NCBI RefSeq assembly: GCF_043235035.1
Contig: NZ_JAZAQF010000086.1
Span: 248,001-312,000 of the forward strand
Length of the DNA: 64,000 bases
DNA from: CACIAM-69d sp001698445
Lineage (GTDB): Bacteria > Cyanobacteriota > Cyanobacteriia > CACIAM-69d
Reading direction: 5' to 3'
Part shown: one piece after another, positions 36,131 through 44,367 of the stretch
How the letters are laid out: each line of letters starts with the position of its first letter
Position numbering within the stretch: the first letter of the stretch is position 1
Made by a program: the position numbers and the translations under genes
Notes under the pieces: model-generated
The model's input: only the letters and a program-made list of their open reading frames with translations
Database searches by the model: none
Told to the model about the DNA's origin: nothing

Positions 36131-37585
36131 TTAGATCTTTTCGATCGCCAGATCCCGTAACCAAAAGAAGCGATCGTCCCGCCACTCACGACCCTTTTCG
36201 CGGCTCAAATAACCCGTAAGCGGGGAAGCCAGTTCGATCGCCACATCGTGTAAGTCTTCCATTTCCAGCAATTTTGGTGGCTGGGAAGTGATATAGACTG
36301 CGTGAAGCTCGACTGTGCTGGCTCCTTTATTTTGATTGTTACTTGTTAGTCGTTTCAGGCAATCAATCAAAAATGCACGGATTCGCAATTGTTCGATTTT
36401 TTCATCTATAAAATCATTAATTTGGTCATCGGCTTCTTGAGCATAGGGCGGATTTTTTAGGCAATTTTCTAGCTCCCATAAATTCAACGAACCAGGATAG
36501 GAAGCATTGAGTTTAACCAAGCGTTCTAGGGTAGCAGGTTTGATTAAATTCATCCGATTACCTTGGGCTGTTTTTTGGGCATGTTGATTGGGTTTTCCAA
36601 CGGAAATCACTAATTTTATTGCTTGTTCATATTCCTCAGGATTGAGATATTTGTTACCAAGTTTCATGAGCTGCGAAAACACCCCATCGGGCAAAGTATC
36701 GCGGCTGCTGGATTTACATTCACCGATGACTAAATAGGGCGATTCACAAACAAAGTCCAGACCGCCCGCGCCGCCAACACTATCGGGATCAAGGCTAGCT
36801 TTGGGGTTTTGATTGCGGTTAGAAAATCCCAAAGAAATCATGGCTTGGCGCACTAGCCGCTCAAATTCGTTGCCTTCGCTGGATGCGCCGACTTTAGAAA
36901 TTTTGTTCATCCAGGAACTGAACCGGGACGATCGCCCTGGAACGCGCCACCCCAAAAAGGCCTGAATGTTGTTGTCTAACTGCTTAGCGCTGGGCAGTAT
37001 GTTGGCTAAATCAGCGAGGGCGGATTGCAGGGCTTCGAGTTCCGAATGTTCTGGCGGCTGTCGATCGCGCAGTTGTTGCGATCGCCGTTTAAACACCGCT
37101 TCTGGCAGCACCGGCTCAGGATTTTCGCCTGTGAAGGGACGGGGCATCACCACGCATTTTCCGATCGCACTGAGGTCTTCAAAATCGTGCTCTAGGGGGT
37201 GGGGTGTGAGCAGTCGAAAAGCACGGACGGTGGCTAGGAATAAATGTCCTTTGGTGGCGATCGAACGGGCGAGGAAATCCTCAGACCAAATGGTGAGGGC
37301 GGCGATCGCGTCAACGGCCGCCAAGTCGTCAATAATTTGGCATTCCACACAGGTGACGATCGCCCGAATAGCGGGGGGCAGCGTTTCGGAACCCAAATCT
37401 GCGAATCGGTAGGGGCGATCGTGCGATCGGGGATTGAGGCGATCGGGAATCGGCTGAAGTGCCAACATGCGCTGGGGCTTGATGAACGTGGCAGACAACA
37501 TCGCCAGCATTCGCCCTTGCAACAGTGCTGAAATCTCAGATTCTGGCAAGCAGAGGGCGGCGGTAGGTTTGGGTTGTAGTTCCAT
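36131..37585 (-). CDS. PD-(D/E)XK nuclease of a three-gene accessory operon
   Basis: The 484-residue protein has an unrecognised N-terminal half and a restriction-endonuclease fold in the middle: GNEFERLVRQAMISLGF (E240 or nearby) and GGLDFVCESPYLVIGECKSS with D277, E289 and K291, a complete catalytic set. Downstream are KLVISVGKPN, and a helical C-terminus. It is the last gene of a minus-strand operon; the ATPase gene ends 12 bp upstream of its ATG. The frame is intact. The nuclease call is sound; what it cuts is not known. In combination with the ATPase, a defence role is plausible (inference). Confidence 0.75.
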   Translation of the reverse strand: MELQPKPTAALCLPESEISALLQGRMLAMLSATFIKPQRMLALQPIPDRLNPRSHDRPYRFADLGSETLPPAIRAIVTCVECQIIDDLAAVDAIAALTIWSEDFLARSIATKGHLFLATVRAFRLLTPHPLEHDFEDLSAIGKCVVMPRPFTGENPEPVLPEAVFKRRSQQLRDRQPPEHSELEALQSALADLANILPSAKQLDNNIQAFLGWRVPGRSSRFSSWMNKISKVGASSEGNEFERLVRQAMISLGFSNRNQNPKASLDPDSVGGAGGLDFVCESPYLVIGECKSSSRDTLPDGVFSQLMKLGNKYLNPEEYEQAIKLVISVGKPNQHAQKTAQGNRMNLIKPATLERLVKLNASYPGSLNLWELENCLKNPPYAQEADDQINDFIDEKIEQLRIRAFLIDCLKRLTSNNQNKGASTVELHAVYITSQPPKLLEMEDLHDVAIELASPLTGYLSREKGREWRDDRFFWLRDLAIEKI

Positions 37586-37597
37586 GTGGCTGGATTA

Positions 37598-40000
37598 CTA
37601 ATTAATTTTGTCAACCACTTGCAAAGTCAATTCGTCCTCCAAATACCCCAGAGGAGCTAGCAGTTTTTCCGTGAGGGTTAGAACGCTAGAAATTCCCAAA
37701 TCTGTTTCAATGTATAACCCTACCTTTCCTAGGAAGATAGGCTTAAACATCCCCTCAGTTTTTTGAGAAAACCGGGCCTTTCGGCCATTGGACTCCAGCG
37801 CAACCTTGACAAATTTCTCGGCGTGTTTCTCTGCCAGTACTTGGTTAATGGTGATAAAGAACTCGCGCCAGCTCTTGACCGAATAATTTTCGCCACGCAA
37901 GGTAAAAGCACAAAGTTTTTTACCTTTGTAGTCAGACTTGAGGGTAAGTGACTGGATTGTCGATGTATCAGCGGGTAGAGTTGCTGACTGGCTCGCATCG
38001 TCTGGTTCTAAGTCATCATCACCGCTGCCCACCAACAAATCGATCAAGTCTTCTTCGTTGTCCTCGATCGCGCTGGTATCGATCAAATCATCGTCACCGA
38101 TAATGATGCTGACGAGGGTTTCGTCATCGATGATGCTGGGATCAATCAAGCCCGATGGGTCACTGAGAATTTCCAGCAAAATCTCATTATTCAGTGCAAT
38201 TTCGCGAGAAAATTCCTGTACTTCTGCTTCCGTCAAGCCATAAATTGAAGCGCTTTCAAAGACGGCTTTCAGAGCCATCAAGACTTTCAACTGTTCCGGG
38301 TTAGGTTCAATGTGTTCGCCACCTTGGCGCTGGATAAAGTTCTGATAGGTTTTGTAGGAATCCCAGAAGGCCTTGATCTTGAAATCTGCGCCACGAATCA
38401 AACAGCCGCGCGTTAGCCCATAGGTTTTGTAGTCCACTAGGCGATTCAAACCGGCGGCAAAGGAGAGACCCGATTGTTGCAGGACGGCTACCCCGATCGC
38501 GAAGGGTTTGTCCTGTTCGGTTCCGACAATCTTGAAGTTGATGTAGCCAGCATTTTTGGCTTTGGGTTCAATATTGGCGATCGCGGTAATTGTAGCCCCT
38601 TCGATTTTCTCACCGGATTTTGTTTCACCGCTGATGGTTTGATTGACGACCAACTCAAAGCAATAGCGCAGGGTTTCAGCAACAGTAGCGCCATCGGCCA
38701 TTGCTTCGCGATAGTCATCTTGGAGTTTCTCTTCAAATCCCTTTTGAAAACGCTCCTCAGGCGGAATCGGCGGTGCTGTCACCACAAAGTTTTCAGCACA
38801 CCAACGAAGTGCCCGTCTAACAGGCATCCGTTCCTTTCTACCAACTTCTTTTAGCTCATCTTCATCGAAGGGATAGAACGGATTAGGCGGAGTTAAACCA
38901 CGCGGTTCATAGAATTTTTTGGCTAGTAAAAACTTGACAAGCTTCGGAAAAGATTGACCATCGAGCTGCTTGAGGTTAATCGGATCACCTGTGCCAGCAG
39001 TCATACGATCAGAAGCCCCCGCTAGCGGAACCACTTCACGAGACCATTGGTCGGCAAACATAAATGATGAAATTACTAGCCCTCCATCATTGGCACTTTG
39101 ATGAAGTGAATCAAAAGTATGCTTGATCAAGTAAGCCAGGATTTGAGTTGAGGAAAACCCTTGCTCACTGACTTGGGGAATTTCTGTTTCATCAAAGCAG
39201 AGCAAAATAGGTTGATGAGCTGATAGCAACTTGAGCAGTGCCAAAGAAATCTTGAATGATTCTGGTTCCTTGGAAACTTCCGCCGCCGCCATGCTCGGAA
39301 GCCCCATTTCTTCTACGCGCGCAGAAGATAGCTCATCACCACCCAGCCACTTGATGGCATAGGGCGCATGAGGTTCCGAAAGCGTCCACAGCAGTGCCCG
39401 CAACACATCAGGATCGACCTCTGGAAACAGTCCTTGGCATTTGTTCACCAAGGTTGTAATCAGGTCACGCCCCTGGGCCAAATGGCTGCGATAGAGTTTC
39501 CCAAAGCGCTTAGAAAAGCTAACGGGATCAAAAACTTGCTGACTCTTGGGATCAAGCAAAGCTTTTTCAATCACCGATGCAGCGAGCAGTTGCCATTGGG
39601 AAATTCCCAGAATAGTTGACTGTGACAAGCTGCGTGCGATCGCTTGCCTAAGTTCATAGTGAATTAAATTAATATCTCCACAGAGCGAAAAGCTCATGTA
39701 GAGAAAGAAGCCATTTTGTTCTTCATAAATCCGTCGATGTAGCCGACGAATCAAGTGACTTTTGCCAACGCCCTGTTCAGCGGTAATCACGAAAGAAGAA
39801 ATCTTCTTTTCTGAATCCTGTATCGCTCGGGTTTCTTGCAGTTTTCCCAGAATCAAATCTGATGCCTGGGCGTGCAAAAACTCAACATCAACAAAATCTA
39901 CATTCCAAACATCCTGATGTTTAACAACAGATCGCAAGTTGAACGGGTTATATTCCTGAATAGCTTGATGAATTTCATGCAGAGGGGAAGCGCTAGTCAT
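37598..40000 (-). CDS. AAA-type ATPase of a three-gene accessory operon
   Basis: An 800-residue protein. Walker A is AEQGVGKS (74-81), Walker B ILLCFDE (265-271), and GLVISSFMFADQW (about 308-320) sits where sensor 1 would be. After a helical middle there is an acidic linker with repeated Asp (DDETLVSIII, GDDDLIDTS, EDNEEDLID; about 640-700), then a C-terminal domain of about 100 residues (TFTL-type start AFTLRGENYSVKSW... GLYIETDLGISS) of the sort appended to restriction-related proteins. It is a single-chain STAND/AAA-like ATPase, not a helicase as far as motifs show. It lies between the winged-helix gene (62 bp upstream) and the nuclease gene. Confidence 0.75.
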   Translation of the reverse strand: MTSASPLHEIHQAIQEYNPFNLRSVVKHQDVWNVDFVDVEFLHAQASDLILGKLQETRAIQDSEKKISSFVITAEQGVGKSHLIRRLHRRIYEEQNGFFLYMSFSLCGDINLIHYELRQAIARSLSQSTILGISQWQLLAASVIEKALLDPKSQQVFDPVSFSKRFGKLYRSHLAQGRDLITTLVNKCQGLFPEVDPDVLRALLWTLSEPHAPYAIKWLGGDELSSARVEEMGLPSMAAAEVSKEPESFKISLALLKLLSAHQPILLCFDETEIPQVSEQGFSSTQILAYLIKHTFDSLHQSANDGGLVISSFMFADQWSREVVPLAGASDRMTAGTGDPINLKQLDGQSFPKLVKFLLAKKFYEPRGLTPPNPFYPFDEDELKEVGRKERMPVRRALRWCAENFVVTAPPIPPEERFQKGFEEKLQDDYREAMADGATVAETLRYCFELVVNQTISGETKSGEKIEGATITAIANIEPKAKNAGYINFKIVGTEQDKPFAIGVAVLQQSGLSFAAGLNRLVDYKTYGLTRGCLIRGADFKIKAFWDSYKTYQNFIQRQGGEHIEPNPEQLKVLMALKAVFESASIYGLTEAEVQEFSREIALNNEILLEILSDPSGLIDPSIIDDETLVSIIIGDDDLIDTSAIEDNEEDLIDLLVGSGDDDLEPDDASQSATLPADTSTIQSLTLKSDYKGKKLCAFTLRGENYSVKSWREFFITINQVLAEKHAEKFVKVALESNGRKARFSQKTEGMFKPIFLGKVGLYIETDLGISSVLTLTEKLLAPLGYLEDELTLQVVDKIN

Positions 40001-40062
40001 AACCCAAAACTCAACTTTGCGATCTGGTGTGCAAGGAACAAAACAGGAGCAATCAAGCCGCT

Positions 40063-40725
40063 CTACAGCAACTTGGCATAGAACCGCAAACCACTGATTT
40101 TCGTTTCGATCGAGTCTCTGACCTGATCCTTCGATGCCTCAGAGACGTTGCCCTTTTCCAATTGAAAAATGTCATCACCCTGCATTTCCAGTAGCCATTC
40201 ATCGAATTGTGTGCGCGAAATCCGATCGCCCAGTTGCCGACGAATTTGATAGATCGGCACAAAATTTTCGCAGCGATGTTCCTCATTCAAGAACTTGTGG
40301 GTGTCCAAAACCACCGTCTTAAATTCGTCGTAGGACGTAATTTTTTCGCCCGCCGAAACAGCCCCAGCCGCCGGAGCGGGAGCCTGTTGCAACCAATTCA
40401 GCGCCGCTTGGGCATTTTTGGCACTCACCACCGTGCCCTTTTGTCCCTTCGTCCAAAACGTCAGTTTGCCTGCCCGCAATTCTTGATCCAGCCGCGCCTT
40501 GCCTGCCGCCGTCAGGGATAACCGTCCCCCGTTCTCGCTCACAGCTCCCGCTTGGATCAGCGCATCCACCGCTTCCTCAAAATCCGAAACCTTGACCTTG
40601 CTGCCACAGCGCGATCGCGCCGTGTCGTCCTTACCCTTGCCACTAACTTTGCCTTTGCGAGGTACGCCCGCCCCCGTCATGCGTTCTAGATCCCACAAGA
40701 CCAGCAACAGCAGCGTTGATTGCAT
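40063..40725 (-). CDS. Winged-helix-like protein, first gene of the accessory operon
   Basis: The 220-residue product has two DNA-binding-like parts. Residues about 45-85 (VSDFEEAVDALIQAGAVSEN... GRLSLTAAGKARLDQEL) look like a winged helix; a flexible Ala/Pro linker follows; residues about 160-215 (NFVPIYQIRRQLGDRISRTQFDEWL, LQ...DIFQLEKGNV) form a second winged-helix-like unit. Its ribosome site AGGAG is well placed 9 bases before ATG 40725. Probably it recognises DNA or acts as an adaptor or regulator for the ATPase and nuclease made from the same mRNA (inference). Confidence 0.65.
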   Translation of the reverse strand: MQSTLLLLVLWDLERMTGAGVPRKGKVSGKGKDDTARSRCGSKVKVSDFEEAVDALIQAGAVSENGGRLSLTAAGKARLDQELRAGKLTFWTKGQKGTVVSAKNAQAALNWLQQAPAPAAGAVSAGEKITSYDEFKTVVLDTHKFLNEEHRCENFVPIYQIRRQLGDRISRTQFDEWLLEMQGDDIFQLEKGNVSEASKDQVRDSIETKISGLRFYAKLL

Positions 40726-41106
40726 CTCGCCTTACTCCTTTGTGACCCGTGCATGGATGAATGGATCACGTAAACCATGGTAAACGATTTTGCTGATTGC
40801 GGTTTGAGAAATCTAGAAAAAGTGAATTTTGAAAATGTTTTTTTGAGATTTGCTTTAAAGGCGAAATAAAAATTAAACCTGTGATGAATCTATTACCAGA
40901 GGATGAAATTGATTTCTCAGGAAGAAAATAAGGGAGGTTTTCGGCTGTTTTCTAAGCAGAACGCGCCTATTTGCGCTGGGAGGCTCAATCGTGGCTGATT
41001 GTGCGAATCACCTCCTAAAAATCCTCCAACCGATGGCTAGATTGGAGGATGGGACTGAAGGAAAGGGCGATCGAGTGGTTGGGGATGGATTAAACCAAAA
41101 CTGGTT
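40726..41106. other. Gap upstream of the accessory operon
   Basis: About 380 bp: AT-rich stretch at 40800-40920 that should hold the operon promoter, then the terminator of the SGNH hydrolase gene. No gene is seen. Confidence 0.5.
41016..41050 (-). terminator. Rho-independent terminator of the SGNH hydrolase gene
   Basis: On the minus strand ATCCTCCAA/TTGGAGGAT arms (41042-41050 and 41021-41029) form a 9-bp stem with a 12-base loop, followed by TTTTT. It starts 57 bp after the hydrolase stop. Confidence 0.75.
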
Positions 41107-41841
41107 TTAGGCGATCGGCTTGGTATCCATGGCGGCAAGTTGGGCGATCGGTTGCCATGCGGTCACATCAGCCAGGAGACTTTCATAGCCCAAATCATTG
41201 GGGTGCAAACCATCAGGACCGAGGCGCTGTTCAACCCAGGAAGCCCCACGCGCGAGCCACAATTCAAAACAGTCTAAAAACGGAATCCGCCGCGCCTCAC
41301 AGGCCCGACGGATCACTTCTTTATATTGATACTGATCAGCGTGGTTGTAATACAAACACTCTAAGAAAGGCATTTTGCTGGGGTTGACGGGAATCATGCC
41401 CACAAACAAGACGGGACAGAGGCCCTGCGCCCGATCGAGCAAGGCTTCCACTTGCGGGCCAAAGATTTCAATGGGGGTCATGTTTTTGCCGTCGGCTCGG
41501 CCCACTCGCGGCGAATCATTGGTGCCCACGGAAAGAATCAGGCGATCGGGAAGGCGATTGCGCAACTCGCCCCGGCTGCGAAATTCCAACTCCAGTCGAT
41601 CGCTCACTTGGGTCACCTTGTCGCCCCGAACGCCCAAGTTATAAATCACATGGCCGGCTGAGTCGGGAGCCATCCACTGGCGGCGCAACCGTTCAACCCA
41701 ACCGCCGCCACTGAGATCGCCGTAGCCATAAATCACACTGTCGCCCATGGCAATGATGCGGAGGGGTTGCGGTTGCTTGGGCCGAAATGGAGTCACCACG
41801 GCGTTATGGCGCATGACAGGAGACGCGATCGGAGCTTGCAT
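41107..41841 (-). CDS. SGNH/GDSL-family hydrolase
   Basis: The 244-residue protein has all SGNH blocks: I (AMGDSVIYGYGD, nucleophile Ser), II/III (LILSVGTNDSPR, Gly and Asn), and V (DGLHPNDLGY, Asp and His). Enzymes of this family are esterases or lipases, often acting on acyl chains or acetylated sugars. There is no clear signal peptide, so it may act in the cytoplasm; the first 28 residues may be dispensable if the true start is later. It is transcribed alone and has a terminator. Confidence 0.85.
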   Translation of the reverse strand: MQAPIASPVMRHNAVVTPFRPKQPQPLRIIAMGDSVIYGYGDLSGGGWVERLRRQWMAPDSAGHVIYNLGVRGDKVTQVSDRLELEFRSRGELRNRLPDRLILSVGTNDSPRVGRADGKNMTPIEIFGPQVEALLDRAQGLCPVLFVGMIPVNPSKMPFLECLYYNHADQYQYKEVIRRACEARRIPFLDCFELWLARGASWVEQRLGPDGLHPNDLGYESLLADVTAWQPIAQLAAMDTKPIA

Positions 41842-42278
41842 AGGCTGCGGCGTAGAACGCGATCGAGAAAGGAATTGAGCCGGAATGTATCACTGCTGGG
41901 ATGCTTGAGGCAATCACCGTCACTAATCATCCTGACAGCGGCATTGAGCCTGATTCCGGGTCAAAGGAGCCGATCGGGACAGTTTTGGCGATGGTTGCGG
42001 CGATGGTTGCGGCGGCTGGGCCAGGGTTGGGCAAATTCGTTGAGCTAATTCGTTGAGCTAATTCGGTTGGGGCAAAGTTGGGGTGCATTCGGGGCGAATC
42101 CGGGGCGAATTCGGTTTGAGCCAAAAGAACGCAACAGGCTACATCGGCCACCAAGGGAGTTTGCTAATCTCTCGATCGCCCTTGATAATACGCCCCGGAC
42201 TGCCAAGGCCCCGACCGCCTCTCCCGTCAAACTCCGCTGAACCACCTTCAACCACCCGCAAGTAACCTGCCGTTTCCC
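41842..42278. other. Gap with three sets of short tandem repeats
   Basis: No supported gene. GGCGATGGTTGC is repeated twice (41987-42010), AATTCGTTGAGCT twice with a partial third (42034-42070), and GGGGCGAAT/C-TCGG-type units near 42085-42110. The TrpD-like gene starts at the end of the stretch. Confidence 0.6.
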
Positions 42279-43370
42279 ATGAGCAAAGTCTTCCGCGAGC
42301 TGCTGAAAACCATCGGCAGCGGGCCCCACACAGGCAAAAATTTGGATCGATCGCAGGCCGCCGAAGCCATGCGACTGATGTTGACCCAGGCGGCCACCCC
42401 AGCCCAAATTGGTGCATTTCTGATTGCCCATCGGATTAAGCGGCCCACGGGCGAAGAGTTGGCGGGCATGTTGGATGCTTACGCTGAGTTGGGGCCGCGC
42501 TTGGGGCCGATCGAGGGCGATCGGCCCTTGGTCAGCTTTGGGATTCCCTATGACGGGCGATCGCGCACGGCCCCTTTGGGCATCGCCACGGGGTTGATCT
42601 TGGCGGCGGCGGGGTTTTCCTTGCTGTTCCATGGGGGCGATCGCATGGCCACGAAATATGGCATCACCCTCACGGAACTGTGGCAGGCCTTGGGTTTAGA
42701 TTGGACTCGGGCCAGTTGGGAGCAGGTGGAACGGTGCTTGGCAGAGCAGGGTTTAACCTACTGCTACCTGCCGAAGCATTTCCCCGAAACCTTGCCCCTA
42801 GCGGCCTATCGCGACGAAATTGGCAAACGGCCGCCCCTGGCCACCCTGGAGCTGTTGTGGTCGCCCTATCAAGGGCCCCAACATCGGGTGATGGGGTTCG
42901 TGCATCCGCCCACGGAACAGATGATGCGTGATGCCTTGGCGCTGCATCAGATTGAGTCCTTCACCACAGTCAAGGGCCTCGAAGGCAGTCCCGATTTACC
43001 GCACGATCGCACGGTGATCACGGGATTGGGGCAACCGGGCCGGTTCGATCGCCTCTGTCTCAACCCCTGGGATTTGGGATACAGCCAAAGCAATTTGCCC
43101 TTAGGGACGGCCGCTGAATGGGCTGAAAACTTGAGTTCCCTGTTCCAAGGGAGCCATGGCCAAGATCATCCCTGGCGCACCAGTGTGATTTGGAATGCGG
43201 GTTTCTATCTTTGGCGACTGAACAGCGTTGGCTCCGATCGGCCCGATGACTTCACCGATCAAACGTCATTGAAGGATTACTTGGCTCAGGCGGCCACGAT
43301 TGTGGATCAAGGATTAGCCTGGCAGAAGCTTTTGGATCTGCGATCCCATCTGGCGATCGCCCCAGAATAG
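42279..43370 (+). CDS. TrpD-like (anthranilate phosphoribosyltransferase family) protein
   Basis: The 363-residue product has the TrpD/nucleoside-phosphorylase type III fold: helical N-terminal part (LTQAATPAQIGAFLIAHRIKRPTGEELAGM), then a Gly-rich loop. The loop reads FGIPYDGRSRTAPLGIATG instead of the GTGGDG..T.NiST of true TrpD, and HGGDRMATKYG instead of the KHGN motif. It is therefore a TrpD2/YbiB-like paralogue, not the tryptophan enzyme. Its substrate is not known; relatives bind DNA. ATG 42279 fits. Confidence 0.85.
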   Translation: MSKVFRELLKTIGSGPHTGKNLDRSQAAEAMRLMLTQAATPAQIGAFLIAHRIKRPTGEELAGMLDAYAELGPRLGPIEGDRPLVSFGIPYDGRSRTAPLGIATGLILAAAGFSLLFHGGDRMATKYGITLTELWQALGLDWTRASWEQVERCLAEQGLTYCYLPKHFPETLPLAAYRDEIGKRPPLATLELLWSPYQGPQHRVMGFVHPPTEQMMRDALALHQIESFTTVKGLEGSPDLPHDRTVITGLGQPGRFDRLCLNPWDLGYSQSNLPLGTAAEWAENLSSLFQGSHGQDHPWRTSVIWNAGFYLWRLNSVGSDRPDDFTDQTSLKDYLAQAATIVDQGLAWQKLLDLRSHLAIAPE

Positions 43371-43716
43371 GCAAGAATGGGCAAGCAAAATCAACCCCAA
43401 ACCGGTTAACAATTCCGGCCCAGAGGGGTCTGACTCCCATGTTAGACTCGCATGTGACTCATCAAAACGATCGACTATCGCTCCTCTGCACACGAGCGTC
43501 CCATTGGTGGGGCGCTTTTTCGTAGGTGAGCGATCGCTTGCAGGATACCAGACTCGTTGAAACTTTGGGGTTGGGAATCCCGATCGGGGCCCCAAGAGAT
43601 CCACAAACCATGCATCAATCCAGACTGGATCAATCTAGACTGAAATCTAGACTGAGATTCAGATTGATGATCAGTTTGATTATCAGTAAATTCCTATCGG
43701 TGATTAACCATTGGCT
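43371..43716. other. Gap with an orphan terminator, possible small RNA
   Basis: About 345 bp without a protein gene. A strong terminator sits in the middle (43495-43520), 125 bp after the TrpD-like stop and with a possible promoter-like TGTTAGACT at about 43439-43447 before it. It might end the TrpD-like transcript or a short RNA of 50-80 nt. The second half is rich in TCTAGACTG/AGATTGA words, with AATC(T/C)AGACTG repeated. Confidence 0.45.
43495..43520 (+). terminator. Strong rho-independent terminator
   Basis: AGCGTCCCA (43495-43503) pairs with TGGGGCGCT (43508-43516) with one G-T pair, a four-base loop, and then TTTT. The 3' U-run makes this a confident plus-strand terminator. Confidence 0.8.
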
Positions 43717-44340
43717 ATGAACCGCAAACGGCAACCCGCCCGCGATCCCTACCGCGATCGCGACAGTTATCGCAGTGATTATCGGGGAAGCGCTCGCGAG
43801 TCGGCCGGGCGCGATGCGGATCGCGAACCGCGATCGGAAGGGCGATCGCCCGAACCACCCAAGAAAAAAGGCTTTAACTACACGGTGGTGGCGATTTTGG
43901 CCGGCGTGTTCATCCTGGGTATGGGCGTGGGCATAGGGTTCAGCTCTTCGGCCAGTGTTGATCCGCAAAATGTGGCTTCGCGGGAATTTATCGATCGGGC
44001 GGCTCCCAACCCGGAACTTTGTGCCCAATTTGGAGCCAGCGCCATTTCCATGAATGCGCGCATCTTTGTGACCCTCAGCCCCTTTAGTGTTTACGTGTCC
44101 CAGCCGGAAATGCAGCCCGGTTGCGTTATGCGCAGCAACAACTGGGCCGTGCTGCAACAACGGGGCGTGGTGACGGATAAGCAGGTTTCCGAATGCAAAA
44201 ACCGGATGAATACCTTTGCTTTCACCGGCAGCATTGACAGCAAACCCCGCGTGGACTGTGTTTATCAAAACGATTCGGCGGGGAACCTGTTCTTGAATCA
44301 GCCCGGCGTGGTTCCGGCCCAAGAAAGCGATCGTTTCTAG
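43717..44340 (+). CDS. DUF3172 family protein
   Basis: The 207-residue protein has a highly charged Arg/Asp-rich N-terminus (about 1-50), one membrane span (NYTVVAILAGVFILGMGVGIGF) and a conserved outer domain with PNPELCAQFGASAISMNARIFVTLSPFSVYVSQPEMQPGCV and a later Cys pair. This is the DUF3172 family of cyanobacteria and plants; function unknown. The ATG at 43717 is used because the TTG two codons earlier has no advantage. Ycf66 follows 27 bp downstream. Confidence 0.88.
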   Translation: MNRKRQPARDPYRDRDSYRSDYRGSARESAGRDADREPRSEGRSPEPPKKKGFNYTVVAILAGVFILGMGVGIGFSSSASVDPQNVASREFIDRAAPNPELCAQFGASAISMNARIFVTLSPFSVYVSQPEMQPGCVMRSNNWAVLQQRGVVTDKQVSECKNRMNTFAFTGSIDSKPRVDCVYQNDSAGNLFLNQPGVVPAQESDRF

Positions 44341-44367
44341 CGTGACCCACGGGGGAATAAAGACGGG

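Noticed and set aside
42045..42632. Minus-strand open frame of 195 codons
   Set aside because: Overlaps tandem repeats and the start of the TrpD-like gene; composition is Gln/Arg-rich without motifs.
43630..44322. Minus-strand open frame of 230 codons
   Set aside because: Shadow of the DUF3172 gene.
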